From NCBI RefSeq assembly GCF_964340395.1, contig NC_135553.1, positions 14,919,001 to 14,983,000 on the forward strand: DNA of 64,000 bases, read 5' to 3'. A program made the position numbers and the translations under genes. The notes beneath the pieces are model-generated. The model worked only from the letters and a program-made list of their open reading frames with translations, did no database searches and was not told the origin of the DNA. Positions 36,896 through 51,800 of this stretch are shown piece by piece. How positions within the stretch are numbered: position 1 is the stretch's first letter; each line of letters opens with the position of its first letter. This DNA comes from Glandiceps talaboti. Lineage: Eukaryota; Hemichordata; Enteropneusta; Spengelidae.

Positions 36896-37190
36896 CATTT
36901 GAGTCACATTACCAGCACAATCTATACCTTGCTATGGGGTACCAGCACAATTCATGGGGGAGCGGGAGGAGAGGGGGAGGGGAAGGTGCCAGGAGTGTCC
37001 AACAACAATATGGGGTATGATGTACCAGAACTATTCATTGCAATGACTATGGGGTACCAGGAGTGTACCAGTACAATTTATATAGCTTGTGAGCGAGGAG
37101 GGTGCCACGAGTGTACAAGAACCCATATTGGGTACCATGGATTTACCAGAACTATTCATTGCAATTAGTATGGGATACCTGGAGTGTACC
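36896..37190. repeat. Degenerate tandem repeat (GGGTACCAG unit)
   Basis: Repeated blocks of TATGGGGTACCAG, ACCAGAACTATTCATTGCAA and GAGTGTACCAG occur at irregular spacing. Four-base shifts produce overlapping open frames of no significance. Confidence 0.75.
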
Positions 37191-40185
37191 TGAAGTAAAT
37201 GTTGTATCTCTGGAGTCAAGCAATTTTTGCAAGCAGTCACTTTGTTGTACAGGTTCCATTTATTAGAAGTTGGTTTAATAAACTACATTGTACTCAATTT
37301 CATATAATTTTAGTTGTGATTACATTTCTTGTTGATTCGTTCATGGAAGTCGTGCAGCAGTATTTGAACTACTGTGTGGTGACTTCAGGCACTGAAATTT
37401 GACATTTTCTATATCTACAACAAGGGTGGCCCCAGACTGGGACATAATTAGTTTATGTGTTTGTAAAAACAATGGAGAGGTTCTCATTTTTTTGTCATTT
37501 TGTATTGTGTTGTGTGTGAATGGCAGTGATGCACTATGGACTGGCAGTCTTAGTGACTATTAAACAACCTAGTATGATCATAGGTTCTATTGCTAGTGGA
37601 GTCTGTATGGTATGATGAAGTCAACATGGTTGAATACCACAGGTGCATGTACCTTGTCTATTCTGACGTTATGCATACACACTCACACAAGTAAATATAC
37701 AAGCTGGAATGACAGCAGAGTCACACTCTCTCCCCTATACATGTACCTCCATGAACTCACAAATCAAGTTAATTGACAGGCTTAACTATAAGATATTAAA
37801 TATAGAGTTTGTTGTATGTCAAAAAAAGTATTACCCATCCCGAACTTAGATTAGAAACTTAAAAATCAATTATAGTGGTTCTTTCGCCTGCAATATGAGT
37901 GTACCATGTCTTGAAAGCCTTAGTGCTGCTGGCAATTCTACAACAGATAGTCATTAGAATTCCACACCGATACTGAATGGAAAAAGTCCCTGGACACTTG
38001 TAATGAAACTTAGTCAGCACAATTATCAATAGCCAGGAGCAGTTTTTTTACTACAATGTGATGACACTCTCCAGTTTTGTCAAGCTCTTTTGAGCAGCCA
38101 GCGGCTTTGGTGTGTGTGCCAATGTAAAGAGAACAAAGTCGGGACAAACGTCTACAATAAACATGCACTCCACCCTCGATTGAAAATCAACAGAGATAGG
38201 TTATTGCAACAAAGACAGAACATTATGTTATTAAGAGGTTGAGGCTGTCCATTTCAATGACTTTCTCACAGATCACGAATTGTCAAGGTTGAGTCAGCAG
38301 ACAGTGGGTACTACTGTGCAAAGTTGATTTTTTTAGATGTACAATATAGTGTAGTTGCAGTGATTTGTCATCAAAAGAAATCTACACCAGGACAGATAAA
38401 TGACTCCCTTTTCATATGTAAATAACGGTGTGACATACCTGGGGATCAAATTTCTTCTGCAAGAGTGTCCATTGCAGACTTTGAACCAACAATCGGTTAG
38501 ATTCATTCATATGCAAATGAACATTGTTCTGGAATCTGTTCTGAATACACACTTTGACACCTAGGACAGTAACCCAAAAAAGCTAATAGTGATTGCATAC
38601 AAAGATAAAACACAGAACACAGAATGATCAACCGTGTTGAACGGTATCACCCACGGTGATACTTCCATGGTTGAAGCATGGATGCATTATGTATGCTCCC
38701 CTAATACATCTATGGTTGAAGAAAGTCATGAACCCCGTGATTCTACCGCCATGCCTCGACTCTATGATCTACCGTCATCGCTCGACTAACTAGTCACAAT
38801 AATTTCAAATGAAACTGCCATCCTACTTATGTGTCACGTTGACTGATCAGCTATTGCACCTGTAACAAATGATACATGTATTTTTTTCATTCTGTACAAA
38901 GAATTGGAAGAAATACTTTGTGAATAAATTCATGATGATGCAGTATGACATATCAATCACTGAAATGTCTTCTTCTTTTTTGTCAAAACGTGTTGGTCGG
39001 TTTGGTCCTATTTTTGTTAGTAAGGTTGTTGATTTTCTTAATAGAATACATTGTCTTGGGTTACCTATCAACAATTCATGTTACTATCATAGATGACACC
39101 CCAAAATATCCTTTAAAAAAAGACGTAAGGACTGAGACGGGTTTTTTCTCGGTTTTTATTTTAGAAATGTAACCATACAAGTCTTTATACTATGAGAACA
39201 AGAACACAGACTGAATGAATGAATGAAAGTGTAAAGTTCACTCACTTTTCTATGCCTGTGCTTGTTTGTATAGCATTTAGAGTTTGTCTTGTTAGTTTTC
39301 CCAGAGTCACCAAAAGAGTATTACACACTATCTGCTATGTAGTCTCCAAACATGATATTGTCTTACTTGTCAGATACTTGAAGTTGATTCAGTGCAAATG
39401 TGAGAATGTTATGTCAGAGTATGGACACTTTTACTTTCATTTTTTGTCTGCCATGTTTACCTGTAGTACATACCATTATAAACATTGTATTGTTCTCTTG
39501 TGCATTTATTTTGTCATTGCCTAAAAGGTTTGGCAGATTTATCTTTCCAAACTAAACTTGTACTGAAACAGAAAGATTGTCTGTGCAAGATGACTAAACG
39601 TTGAAGGATCATTTTCGAACAAGTGATTCTTTTAGACAGTAGTGTTGCACAGGCTAGCTGATGTAGTGACACAGAATACCTTTACCAGGGTTGGGAAAAT
39701 TAAAAAAAAAAACCACATACTTGTAAATAAAACTAGCACAAGTTCCATTCTATAACTGTCCTTTTAAGACCACTTTGCTGTATTAAGCCTTGCAAATTGA
39801 CATTGAATAGTGAAATGATTTCATGTATTCATTGTTGTTACAACTTGGTTAAATCCACGGCTTGGCAATTGTTACAGTTCATCCATGTCTTATCCCAGCT
39901 TATTTCATCAATAGACCTGAACTCTAACTAAAACTAGGATCAGTAAATATAGTTTGTTGGCTAATTGCATCAATAGTACTCATCAATAGCATTCATATCT
40001 CTAAGTTAATCTTTGTTAAGTTGCAAGATCGCTCTTACAGTCTGTCGGAATATTTATTTGCAGCTTCAAAAAATGTTATACTAAAGTCCTTGTTATCCAT
40101 CCACAAATTAAATTGTTACCAACTTTAAGTTTCAGTCTTCAGTTCTTTGATTCATCACCTTTGTAAGACCTAAACGTGCCCTTCG
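37191..40185. other. No gene recognised
   Basis: Overlapping ORFs at 38847-39172 are open in several frames, but none looks like a known protein. Near 38640-38790, CCATGGTTGAAG and ATCTACCGTCATCGCTCGAC-type motifs are repeated. Confidence 0.4.
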
Positions 40186-40189
40186 TTTG

Positions 40190-40625
40190 TTTTTACCAAT
40201 CACCCCGGCTCTGTGATCAAGTTCAACAGTGCCTCGGTCATCAAGTTCAGTTGGACAACCTTGGTTTCACCAATCACGATGCCTCGGTCATCAAGATCAA
40301 CACTAAGGACAACCTTGGTTTCACCAGTCAAGTTCAATTATAGAAAACTTTGGTTTCACTAATCACACTGGCTCCGTCTTCAAGTTCAACAGGACAACTT
40401 TGCTTTCACCAATAACAATGACGCTGTTGATCGATCAAGTTCAAAACTCTTCATCAAGTTCAACAGAACACATTTGCTTTCACCAATCACAATGGCTGTG
40501 TTGATCAAGTTCAAAACTCTTCATCAAGTTCAACAGAACAAATTTGCTTTCACCAATCACAATGGCTGTGTTGATCAAGTTCAAAACTCTTCATCAAGTT
40601 CAACAGGACGACCTTGCTTTCAAGT
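40190..40625. repeat. Tandem repeat, unit about 70 bp
   Basis: The unit contains TTTGCTTTCACCAATCACAATGG, TGTTGATCAAGTTCAAAACT and CTTCATCAAGTTCAACAG. The last two or three units (40450-40610) are nearly identical and earlier ones more diverged, suggesting recent expansion at the right side. Confidence 0.9.
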
Positions 40626-41203
40626 TTCTGCTGACAAAGATTTCATCTTGCAGTTAGGATGAAAGTCAGCAGATGATTTACAGGAACATGGTCTAGAACT
40701 TGTGCTGACTTTTTTTGGAGGGGGGGGGGTATTTTGTTATCATAATAAAAAATAAACTTTTCTGAAACATGCATAAGCATCAGTAGTCACAAACGGAACG
40801 CTTACATTATAGGTTGGTATGCTACTGTATATAGAAAATATTTTCTCGCACGTCTTTTTATTAGTGGTGCGTGACCCCAACTCAAATGGTGCCAGGAACT
40901 GTGTAAGCGTCAATTGGCATTATAACGTTTTCTACCGACAAAAGTTATAACTGTTTCATTCCTTTTTCACAAAACAATATACTTTTGTTATAAAACAAAT
41001 AAATGCAAGCAGTCCACTATTACTGTGGCCTACATAGTAATTTTATATTACTATGGGTCTCTTATTCAGCTCCGAAGTCAACCCAACTTTGTCAGGAGGA
41101 AACAACGCCAACACTATACACTGGAATCATAGAACACTACATTACTTTCATGTCAGTATCTACTGTCGACCCATTTAATATTTTCCGTAAATTGGACGGG
41201 GGA

Positions 41204-41230
41204 CCCCCCCCCCCCCCCCCCCCCATGATG

Positions 41231-41286
<56 letters not shown>
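41204..41286. repeat. Poly-C followed by (ATG)n
   Basis: 21 C then about 20 ATG triplets with one GTG. The Pro/Met and Ile-rich ORFs across it are artefacts. Confidence 0.95.
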
Positions 41287-41287
<1 letters not shown>

Positions 41288-41471
41288 TTGGTACACAGGG
41301 GCGTGTAATATTTCATAGATTGTTGTTTTCCAGGTCTACAGACTAAATATAACAACCCTTTGACCTGTAAGGGGGAGAGAGTAGTATAGAGATTGATACA
41401 TTTGTAGCAGCAGGATTCGTACGATATTTTCCTAAGAAAATGGCATTCTAAGCAATAACACGTACCCCTGT

Positions 41472-41524
41472 GTGGTGGTGGTGGTGGTGGTGGTGGTGGT
41501 GGCGGCGGCGGCGGCGGCGGCGGC
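41472..41524. repeat. (GGT)n-(GGC)n microsatellite
   Basis: About nine GGT/GTG units turn into about eight GGC units. It would read as polyproline on the minus strand, but no gene context supports translation. Confidence 0.95.
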
Positions 41525-42236
41525 AATGAGAAATGCACCCACTACAAAGCGCTTTATGATTGGCATCAATGTTATAACAATTGTTGAATTTCACAGACCC
41601 TTAATGGCTTTATGATATTTGTATAGGGTTCCTATGAAGTCCATGGTGTTATATATTTAGACTAAAATCAGTCTTTTGTGGATGTGATGTTGTTTACATG
41701 TGGTAGCTGTAATACAGCAGTGACATTCCTCACCTGACTATCACATACGTAGTTCTATATTAATATACAAATACGAAATTCATATAAAGATATTCAAAAT
41801 AAATCTATAATCCTGCTAAGGGGAAGGTGCGTAAAACGTAGACTGTCATTTTTGTCAATTTTTCAAATTTCACACTCTTCTAAAATGTTACAAATAATAT
41901 AAGTCTTCTAGTTTATTAGACTACTAGATACATCGTGCCAATCAGCCCTGATTGGAAAGGAGTTGGCCGATGAGTCAAGTGTCACGTCACGGCGTAACTT
42001 ATAAGGCTACTAACTGGTGAGATATTAAAATCATTTAGTTCTGTTGAGCATTTTTCCCCTAAAACCATAAACGTGAAAAATGAGTACAAGTCCACGTGTC
42101 GGAAATTGGGCATAAACCTTTAAAGTTAAACGTTTCTTTGGCCAAAAACGAAAGAAAGAAATTTTCACCAGCAACCGACAGCAGGTTAATATGTTATCAT
42201 AACGTATACATTATAGTATTGTTACTACAAATATGG

Positions 42237-42406
<170 letters not shown>

Positions 42407-42679
42407 CCAGGTGTCCGTGGGCCTACATCAATGTTTTGTCTGTTGGATCTAAAAGTCATGGACTGTTTCAAGGTGGAATTATATAAGAAAGAACTACGGT
42501 ATATATAATTCGAATTTTCGCAAATTTATCACTGACGAGATTTCAGTGTGTACCATATGTTTAAAGGCTTACTCACAAATGTACCATTGTGCATTAGTTA
42601 AATCGGAAATACCAACAAATTACTATTTATATCTTATCATAATGGGATGACGAATGATACCGAATTTGTTTTGAAAATC

Positions 42680-42810
42680 TACCTTCTGATAATTTCAAGA
42701 TAATTCTCCTAATATAAATATCAAAATGATTAGACACATATGGAAACACTTCTGATAATTTCGAGATAATTCTCCGCATATCAAAAAATACACATATGGA
42801 AAGACTTTAG
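42680..42810. repeat. Two-copy 75-bp tandem duplication
   Basis: CTTCTGATAATTTCxAGATAATTCTCC..ATATCAAAAxA..ACACATATGGAAA.ACTT is present twice side by side with minor differences and a deletion in the second unit. Confidence 0.75.
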
Positions 42811-43129
42811 ATTTGAATTCTAACTGACATCCGGTAGACATAGCAACACTCCAAAACACCTGTACAAATATCTGCCATATTCTCAGCAGTCACTGACGGT
42901 AGATTACCACAGACTGACTTGAAATGATAGAGTCCGGCAACTTGATTAAAATCCACGTTCAGATATCACCTACAAACTATTTTTTTTCATTATTCCCTAG
43001 CTTAGTTATATATATGTTCTTCATTCGGCCAAAGAAAATGAGCCGTCTCACAACGTCGGAGTCGCGAGACGAGTACAAAAATATTGGAGAATAATATATT
43101 ATATGTCCTCCAACATAATTTACGAAAAT

Positions 43130-43345
43130 CGGGAAAAATAATGGCGATTTGGAACGTTTTGAGTCATATTTCGATGAGTTAGCCTAGGGTTAAGTCGTGT
43201 GAGATTTTGTGTGGGGAGACGTATAGGTCAAATTACCAGGACCCATATGACTTGATCCGATTTGACTCTAGGCTAGACACCAATTGTCGTGACGTAGGAC
43301 GACCAGGATATAAAACCACGTATTTTTTGTTCTAAGGCATTCATC
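43130..43345. repeat. Dispersed repeat E, copy 2, interrupted
   Basis: The halves match 29955-30015 and 30022-30090. Between them is an 80-90 bp insertion with palindromic ends (next entry). No open frame is preserved. Confidence 0.5.
43190..43275. mobile_element. Tiny palindromic element, copy 2, nested in repeat E
   Basis: TAGCCTAGGGTTAAGTC and GATTTGACTCTAGGCTA are inverted ends matching the element at 4769-4833. Its position exactly at the break in repeat E, relative to the uninterrupted copy, is direct evidence of insertion. Confidence 0.6.
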
Positions 43346-43349
43346 CATT

Positions 43350-44620
43350 ACTTTGAATGTGCTCTCTGTGTGTGGTACAGAGCTCATGTTACATGCGCTG
43401 GAATCAAACATAACACTAGCAAACTGGACGTTGTTTTACTGAACTACTGAATGTCACGGTTAGTTGGATATCAGTCAATATATAGAACTATACGACTCCC
43501 ATATGTTCACTTATAATAAAGAGAAAGTGTTATTTCACTAAGGACATTTGTCCGTTTACGTAAACGTCTTGATTTTAACCGACATGTTTCGAAACTATTC
43601 GTGAACCAATAGAAAGAATGTTGAGGAATGTAATGTCAACGGCACATACTAGACATCTCAAATCTAGTACTAGTTTTAAAAAAAAAATATTTCAACAGAA
43701 TATACACAACACATAATCCTGGATGTCAAAAAAGTTTGTTTGACCATGGAAGTATCACTGGGGGTAGTTCGAAGGTTCCTGGTCCTGCGTTTGCCCATCA
43801 TTCTGTTCTAACTACATGTACCTATGAACGACCACTTCCTATCAATCATAACCCATTTTAAGCGCATGAAGCGGAGTAAAGAGACTCAATAAGTGTCCTT
43901 CCAGAATGGCACCAGTCTCTCGAGAATTTTTAAAAGTCTCATCTCCTTAAAACGTTTTGAGTTTTTTCATTCAGTTACAGTTTTGTAAAGAAAAATGTCC
44001 ACAACTTTTTTTTATATTTTCCCCATTTACTAGTAGTCTCCCAAGGCTTTCACCCGACTGTTCACAATCAATAGCTCACTATTTCATACAAAAGAGCACA
44101 CTTTCGCTGTAAGAAATATTCAAATAAAAAGTGAAAAAAAAGGCTGAAGACTTAAACAAGTCCATTGACCTTTCTGAGGGTCATGCTTCCATAGTTTGGT
44201 TATATTGTGTCATCTTTATATTCAGCATCAATCGGAATCTTTAATGAGATTAGCATAACCTACTTGTCGGCAAATTGAAGCATTTGTACCTTGCGTGCGT
44301 CATCATTTGACGGACGATAATATCGGCAGAACATCACAGGCTTCTGACACTACCACCCAATTACGTCACAACAATTACATTAAACCCCGACAAGATGTCA
44401 CTCATAAAATGCTCTCAAATGTTAACACATATCGTAAACGTGGAACTGTGAAAATACGAATTGTTTGTGCTGTGAAGAGCGACACATTCTATTGGCTTTA
44501 GAATTTGAACATATGCTAATGACCGATGATGGCAGACAATTAGGAACTCAGTGATGGAATGTAGGAAAATATGTAACTCGTTCCAACATGGATAGCGCAA
44601 ACTGGCCTATCTGTATTCGG
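43350..44620. other. No gene recognised
   Basis: 43908-44055 matches the family D surroundings at 27170-27300 (GGCACCAGTCTCT, GAGAATTTTT, GTTTTGAGTTTTT, CTCCCAAGG). No coding features were seen. Confidence 0.4.
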
Positions 44621-44624
44621 GAAG

Positions 44625-44766
44625 GACTATTCCAACTGCCATTTTAAATTTGCTTTCTTGAATTTTCAAGCTTGTGGAAGAACTATCAACAATTCTAAAA
44701 AATCAAAATGGCCGTTAGGATAGTTGAAATAGTGTAGTAGCTTTCAAGACTGTAGGCAGGCTCGCA
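44625..44766. mobile_element. Family D foldback MITE, eroded copy 3
   Basis: ACTATTCCAACTGCCATTTT and TTTCTTGAATTTTC on the left; AAAAATCAAAATGGCCGTTAGG, TAGTGTAGTAGC and TGTAGGCAGGCTCGC on the right. It lies 260 bp from copy 4 in the same arrangement. Confidence 0.5.
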
Positions 44767-45021
44767 CAAACGGGGATGATGATAGCAATTATTTTTCAGT
44801 GCAGTAGAAACGGGCATCTGATGAAACGATTACACATGGACTTACTGATTTTAATCCCTTCCTATCGTTAGCTTGAAGCATTATGAATACCCCGTCTGCT
44901 TCTTCATCCCGACTGTACGAAGTACCTCTAAATATTTTGCATAATTTTGAAGTTATCGAAGTGTGTCGGTAAAAAAAACCGCCATGTTTAATATGATAAT
45001 TAACGGAACTGTGCAAGTAGC

Positions 45022-45196
45022 TTACCTGTACACTTCAAGGACTATCGCTACCAAGCCATTCCGCTATACTAACTGACATTTAATAGATTCTTTGAATTTT
45101 CGATAAACGATAGTTAAAATTCAAAAAATCAAAATGTCAGATAGGATAGCGGAATGTAATGCAGTAGCGCTAGTCGTTCAAGTCTACAGGTAGGCT
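45022..45196. mobile_element. Family D foldback MITE, copy 4
   Basis: TTACCTGTACACTTCAAGGA, CTATCGCTACxxAxxCATTCCGC and TTTGAATTTTCG on the left; AAAATTCAAAAAATCAAAATG, AGGATAGCGGAATG and TTCAAGTCTACAGGTAGGCTA on the right. Confidence 0.7.
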
Positions 45197-45199
45197 ACA

Positions 45200-45945
45200 C
45201 TGTACAAGAGTGTTCTCTTAAAACTATTGGACACACGCGGGCACATTTTTATCTACTTCGTGTTTACCATATTCTGTCCGAATATTCTCTTAATTTCGTA
45301 TAAATGAGCACATTTCATGTTTACGGTTTCAAAAAACCATTTGTCTCAGTGGGCTATTAAGATGAACAAATTGTTATGGGACTTTGATATGGCATTTCGG
45401 TTTTTCATGTGAATGGTCAGTAATTAAAGCTGTTTAAAATGACTGGATTTATGGGTAACTACACAGAATAATATATATCGTAAAAATATTTTAATGCCAC
45501 CACGAAAGAGAGTACATATACACGTATTGCAGTATAATCACTAACTAATCCGCCGACATATTGATTTGCTGAAAGTGCCGCCTATTGTCTATGCAATTCA
45601 TGACTTGGATAATCGGTCCTCTTTATGTCAAGTTTACAGTGTGAACTTTCTAGTGAGGGTCTAAAAGTATATTCACAACTGTTATAGTCATATGTGATAA
45701 GATTATGGGGTGCATCAGGTTCAAAAGTTAGAGCTATGAACTTTAACTCTAATACTAATACAGGAACTTTGGGCTTGTCACATCGCCTGATAGTGATGGA
45801 CTTGTTTCGGGTCTATGTTTAGACTCTATGAATGGATTGATAGGTAAATTGTAATCCAACTTAGATCAAGGCGTCCCACTTGATGGATGGACGGATGGAT
45901 GAATGAATGGATGGCAGAAATATAGATGGGTGGATGGGTAGACAG
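45200..45945. other. No gene recognised
   Basis: Non-coding DNA. A degenerate GGATGGATGAATG run leads into the following tetranucleotide array. Confidence 0.4.
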
Positions 45946-45946
45946 A

Positions 45947-48790
<2,844 letters not shown>

Positions 48791-48791
48791 C

Positions 48792-48828
48792 ATGAACCTG
48801 GGAAATATTTTCCGTCAATATTTTCAAG
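48792..48828 (+). CDS. Gene 2 proposed exon 1 (12 codons)
   Basis: CCATGAACC gives an acceptable start context, and CAAG|GTAGGT is a strong donor after 12 codons plus one base, phase 1. The next clear exon at 54768 opens in the matching phase, forming GAT (Asp) at the join and giving FQ-DFQMKC in line with gene 1's DTEFQMKC. This could be coincidence; another promoter or exon may be used. Confidence 0.4.
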
Positions 48829-51800
48829 GTAGGTTATAATTTTTTATTTCGTACATGAAGTGAGATCGTGCAGTTAACGAGAGTCTGTGTTATTATACCA
48901 GACACATATGTCCCAGTCGGTGTAACTATCGCCGTATCATCGGCTGACAGCATGTAGAGTATGCATGTGCTAATGCATATATGGGTATGGATTATACCTA
49001 TGACTTGCTATTATCAGTATCATACGATTCTTGTGTCATCGCCGTGGATATATTTTGTTTGGTGACAGAGACAGAGTAATTTGTCATGTACAGATAGGAG
49101 TGACATGCTATCATTGATAGTAACTGGCCCGTATTTTCTATGGTTGCATCGGAATGCATAGGCTTGGTATGGGTATGTAAATATCATTAGAGAAAGCATA
49201 TGTGACAGTCGTCGTGCAATTATGATATGTAGATAGCTATATGCGATTTTTTTTTGTCCTCGATGAACATAAATCACTACACGTTCAGGTTTGCTACTCC
49301 TGTATTTTCTGTAGTAGTTACATCAATAGTCTCGTATTAAAAACGAACCAGAATGCCTCAAATTTGCAAGTATTCTAATAATTTTCAAGCAGTTAACTTT
49401 TGAAATTAAAAAAAACAACGTATCCCTCGATATAGATATGCTGTCAGATAAATAGACTCTAGAGTCAAAGTTCGTCTGGGACCTTTTTTTTTTTTTTAAA
49501 TAAGAGGAACATGTTATTGCATAATAAGAATATTGGTAGTCTGAATTTAAATGCATCTTAAGCTAGTATTTTCGTCAATGCATTGGACAGATCCAGTTTT
49601 GTTTACGGTGTACGATGCAAATTTCGAATAGCCCGCTTAAGTCCATCGATGCGTCGAGACGTGCGCTGTATATCACATTCTATTCACGATCCTGCTATAT
49701 GGCATTACGTCGTTCTTTATGTGCACAACAGGTAGAGATACTGGTATACTAGATATAGTGGCATAACACTTCACCACGCTTTTAGCATTATGTGTGCATG
49801 CAGTTCAGGTCGAGTTTTATTTTGTTATGAAATTGGTGCAAACTCCGCTAAATCCAGATGAAGCTGAAGTGCCGGCTTTGGAGCAGGCTTGATCTGAAAA
49901 GTGGTGTACCGTCCTGGGTAACATTAACCGGGGTACGGTAAATATACGCCAGTAACCGTATTGACATTACGGTACGAATACTCACCGATAGGTGTCATGT
50001 GTTTTTCTTCTGTTAATAGTTCAAGGTTGGTCTCAACGGATAAGGGTTATTTTTTTTTTGGGTGTAATCAAACCTGTCGTTGATAAAGTTTGAATACTTG
50101 GTGTTACCTTTACGTGCACGGTAAAATAAGCCGGATTCTTCTATTCTAAATTACAATGTATGCTAATATGGTAACTCGACGATGAGACCTCTCTTTTCAC
50201 CGACAGTAATTGGGAACACAACAGCGCCCGTCGCTTTCAAGTTTATTTGTCGAAGTTTTTTTTTTTTGTAGTTTGCAGTTACTTGATCCGTTGCTTTTAA
50301 TCAAACTAGTCATTGATCTTGACACATGGGTTACGTGAACTATCGGATGAAAAGTTTGACCAAGGGCGGGGTAAGCATCATATTCTGATGGTTCAAACTC
50401 AAGTACATCGTAATCAGTTTGTCCGCTTTCTTCGAGAAATTTATAATAAAAGCGTTTTTTTCGACTAAAAATTAATACCATTTAAGGAACAGTTCTTCCT
50501 TACCATTGAAATTCAAAATTCTCAGGTGTACGGGGACTTGGGTTGCAGGTGAATAGAAAAGCTCCCGAACTCTGCCCCAAAATAACTTGAAAAATCCTAT
50601 TGACTGGATGAATAGACACAAACGAAGAAGAGGCGCCGAATAGAAATTAACCGTAGGCTATCTGACATGCCGTACAAACAGTTGAATATATCGAATGGAG
50701 ACCCACCCCAGGCCGTGTGACGTGTCCACTGAAATGATTTGTGCAGCCTTTCATAGTGTTTGTTCGTTTCAATACCTTGGTATACAGTTTAAACGCGTGC
50801 CCTGGGACGTTGATAAGAAAAGTAAACGACTCAAGTGTGTAATTTTCCACCACTCCAATATTCTAACTAAGAAAAGAGTCATAGTTGTGCAGGAGATGAG
50901 TGAATGATGATGTAATGTATGTACGTACGTATGTGTGTGTATATATATTCTTATTGAGTTCAGGCCAGTCAGTGTTGTTGATAAGCCTTTAGACGAAAGT
51001 TAAAACAATGTGAATCAGTTGATGACATCTCAACATCTAACCACGTGGTGTCAGTACGTTCTGACTACTGTCCTCCTTGCTGCCCTGACAAGAAGCACCA
51101 ACCATTGTCGTCCAAGTGTGGGAATCTGATCCACTCAATGCCAAATTTTTAAACGGATATTTGTCAAGGGCACACGGTACTCTTTTGTCTTGGGGCTGAA
51201 ATAAGAAAAGATGAAAGGGAAGTTAGGAAGCATTGATTGCCCACAGTTCGAGGCAGGTGGGTTTATTTAATATTCGCGGGTGTCCGTCGTCTCAACTCTG
51301 TATTATTTATTTGTTAAAATGCCTGTACGACTTATAATTGGCAAAATGTATCCTCTGTGGGTCGTGGGGTGAGAAGGAATGTCAAAATGAATTCATAAAA
51401 CCACAGTTCGCATATTAAAGTTGGTCGGTAAATCAATGTCCAAAAAGTGTGCAAAGTATGCCGTCAATGCAGGTGTCACAGTAGGTCATCTTATCTTACA
51501 ATCGAAACACTGGGGTATGAGTGTTGAGTATTTTCAATACTGATCGATTTCCTTTTTCTAGAAATCCCCTGCACAGTTTTCAAAACGAGCATATTTGCGA
51601 TTTTCCAAACTGTGTCCCCACCACCACCACACACGTGTCATAATAGTAACAATGCCTTCAAGGTGAAATAGACAATTGACACTAGTCGAGTCTCAACTCT
51701 AGATGGCTCACTTCTGTGTGGACACTGGTGTGGTCGTGCACAAAAACTTATCCAGGGTCGGCCTATTAGAGAATAGATGACGACTTTAAGTAAACAAAGC

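Noticed and set aside
38847-39172. Three overlapping 75-codon ORFs
   Set aside because: All frames are equally open because of local composition. None has recognisable motifs or splice support.
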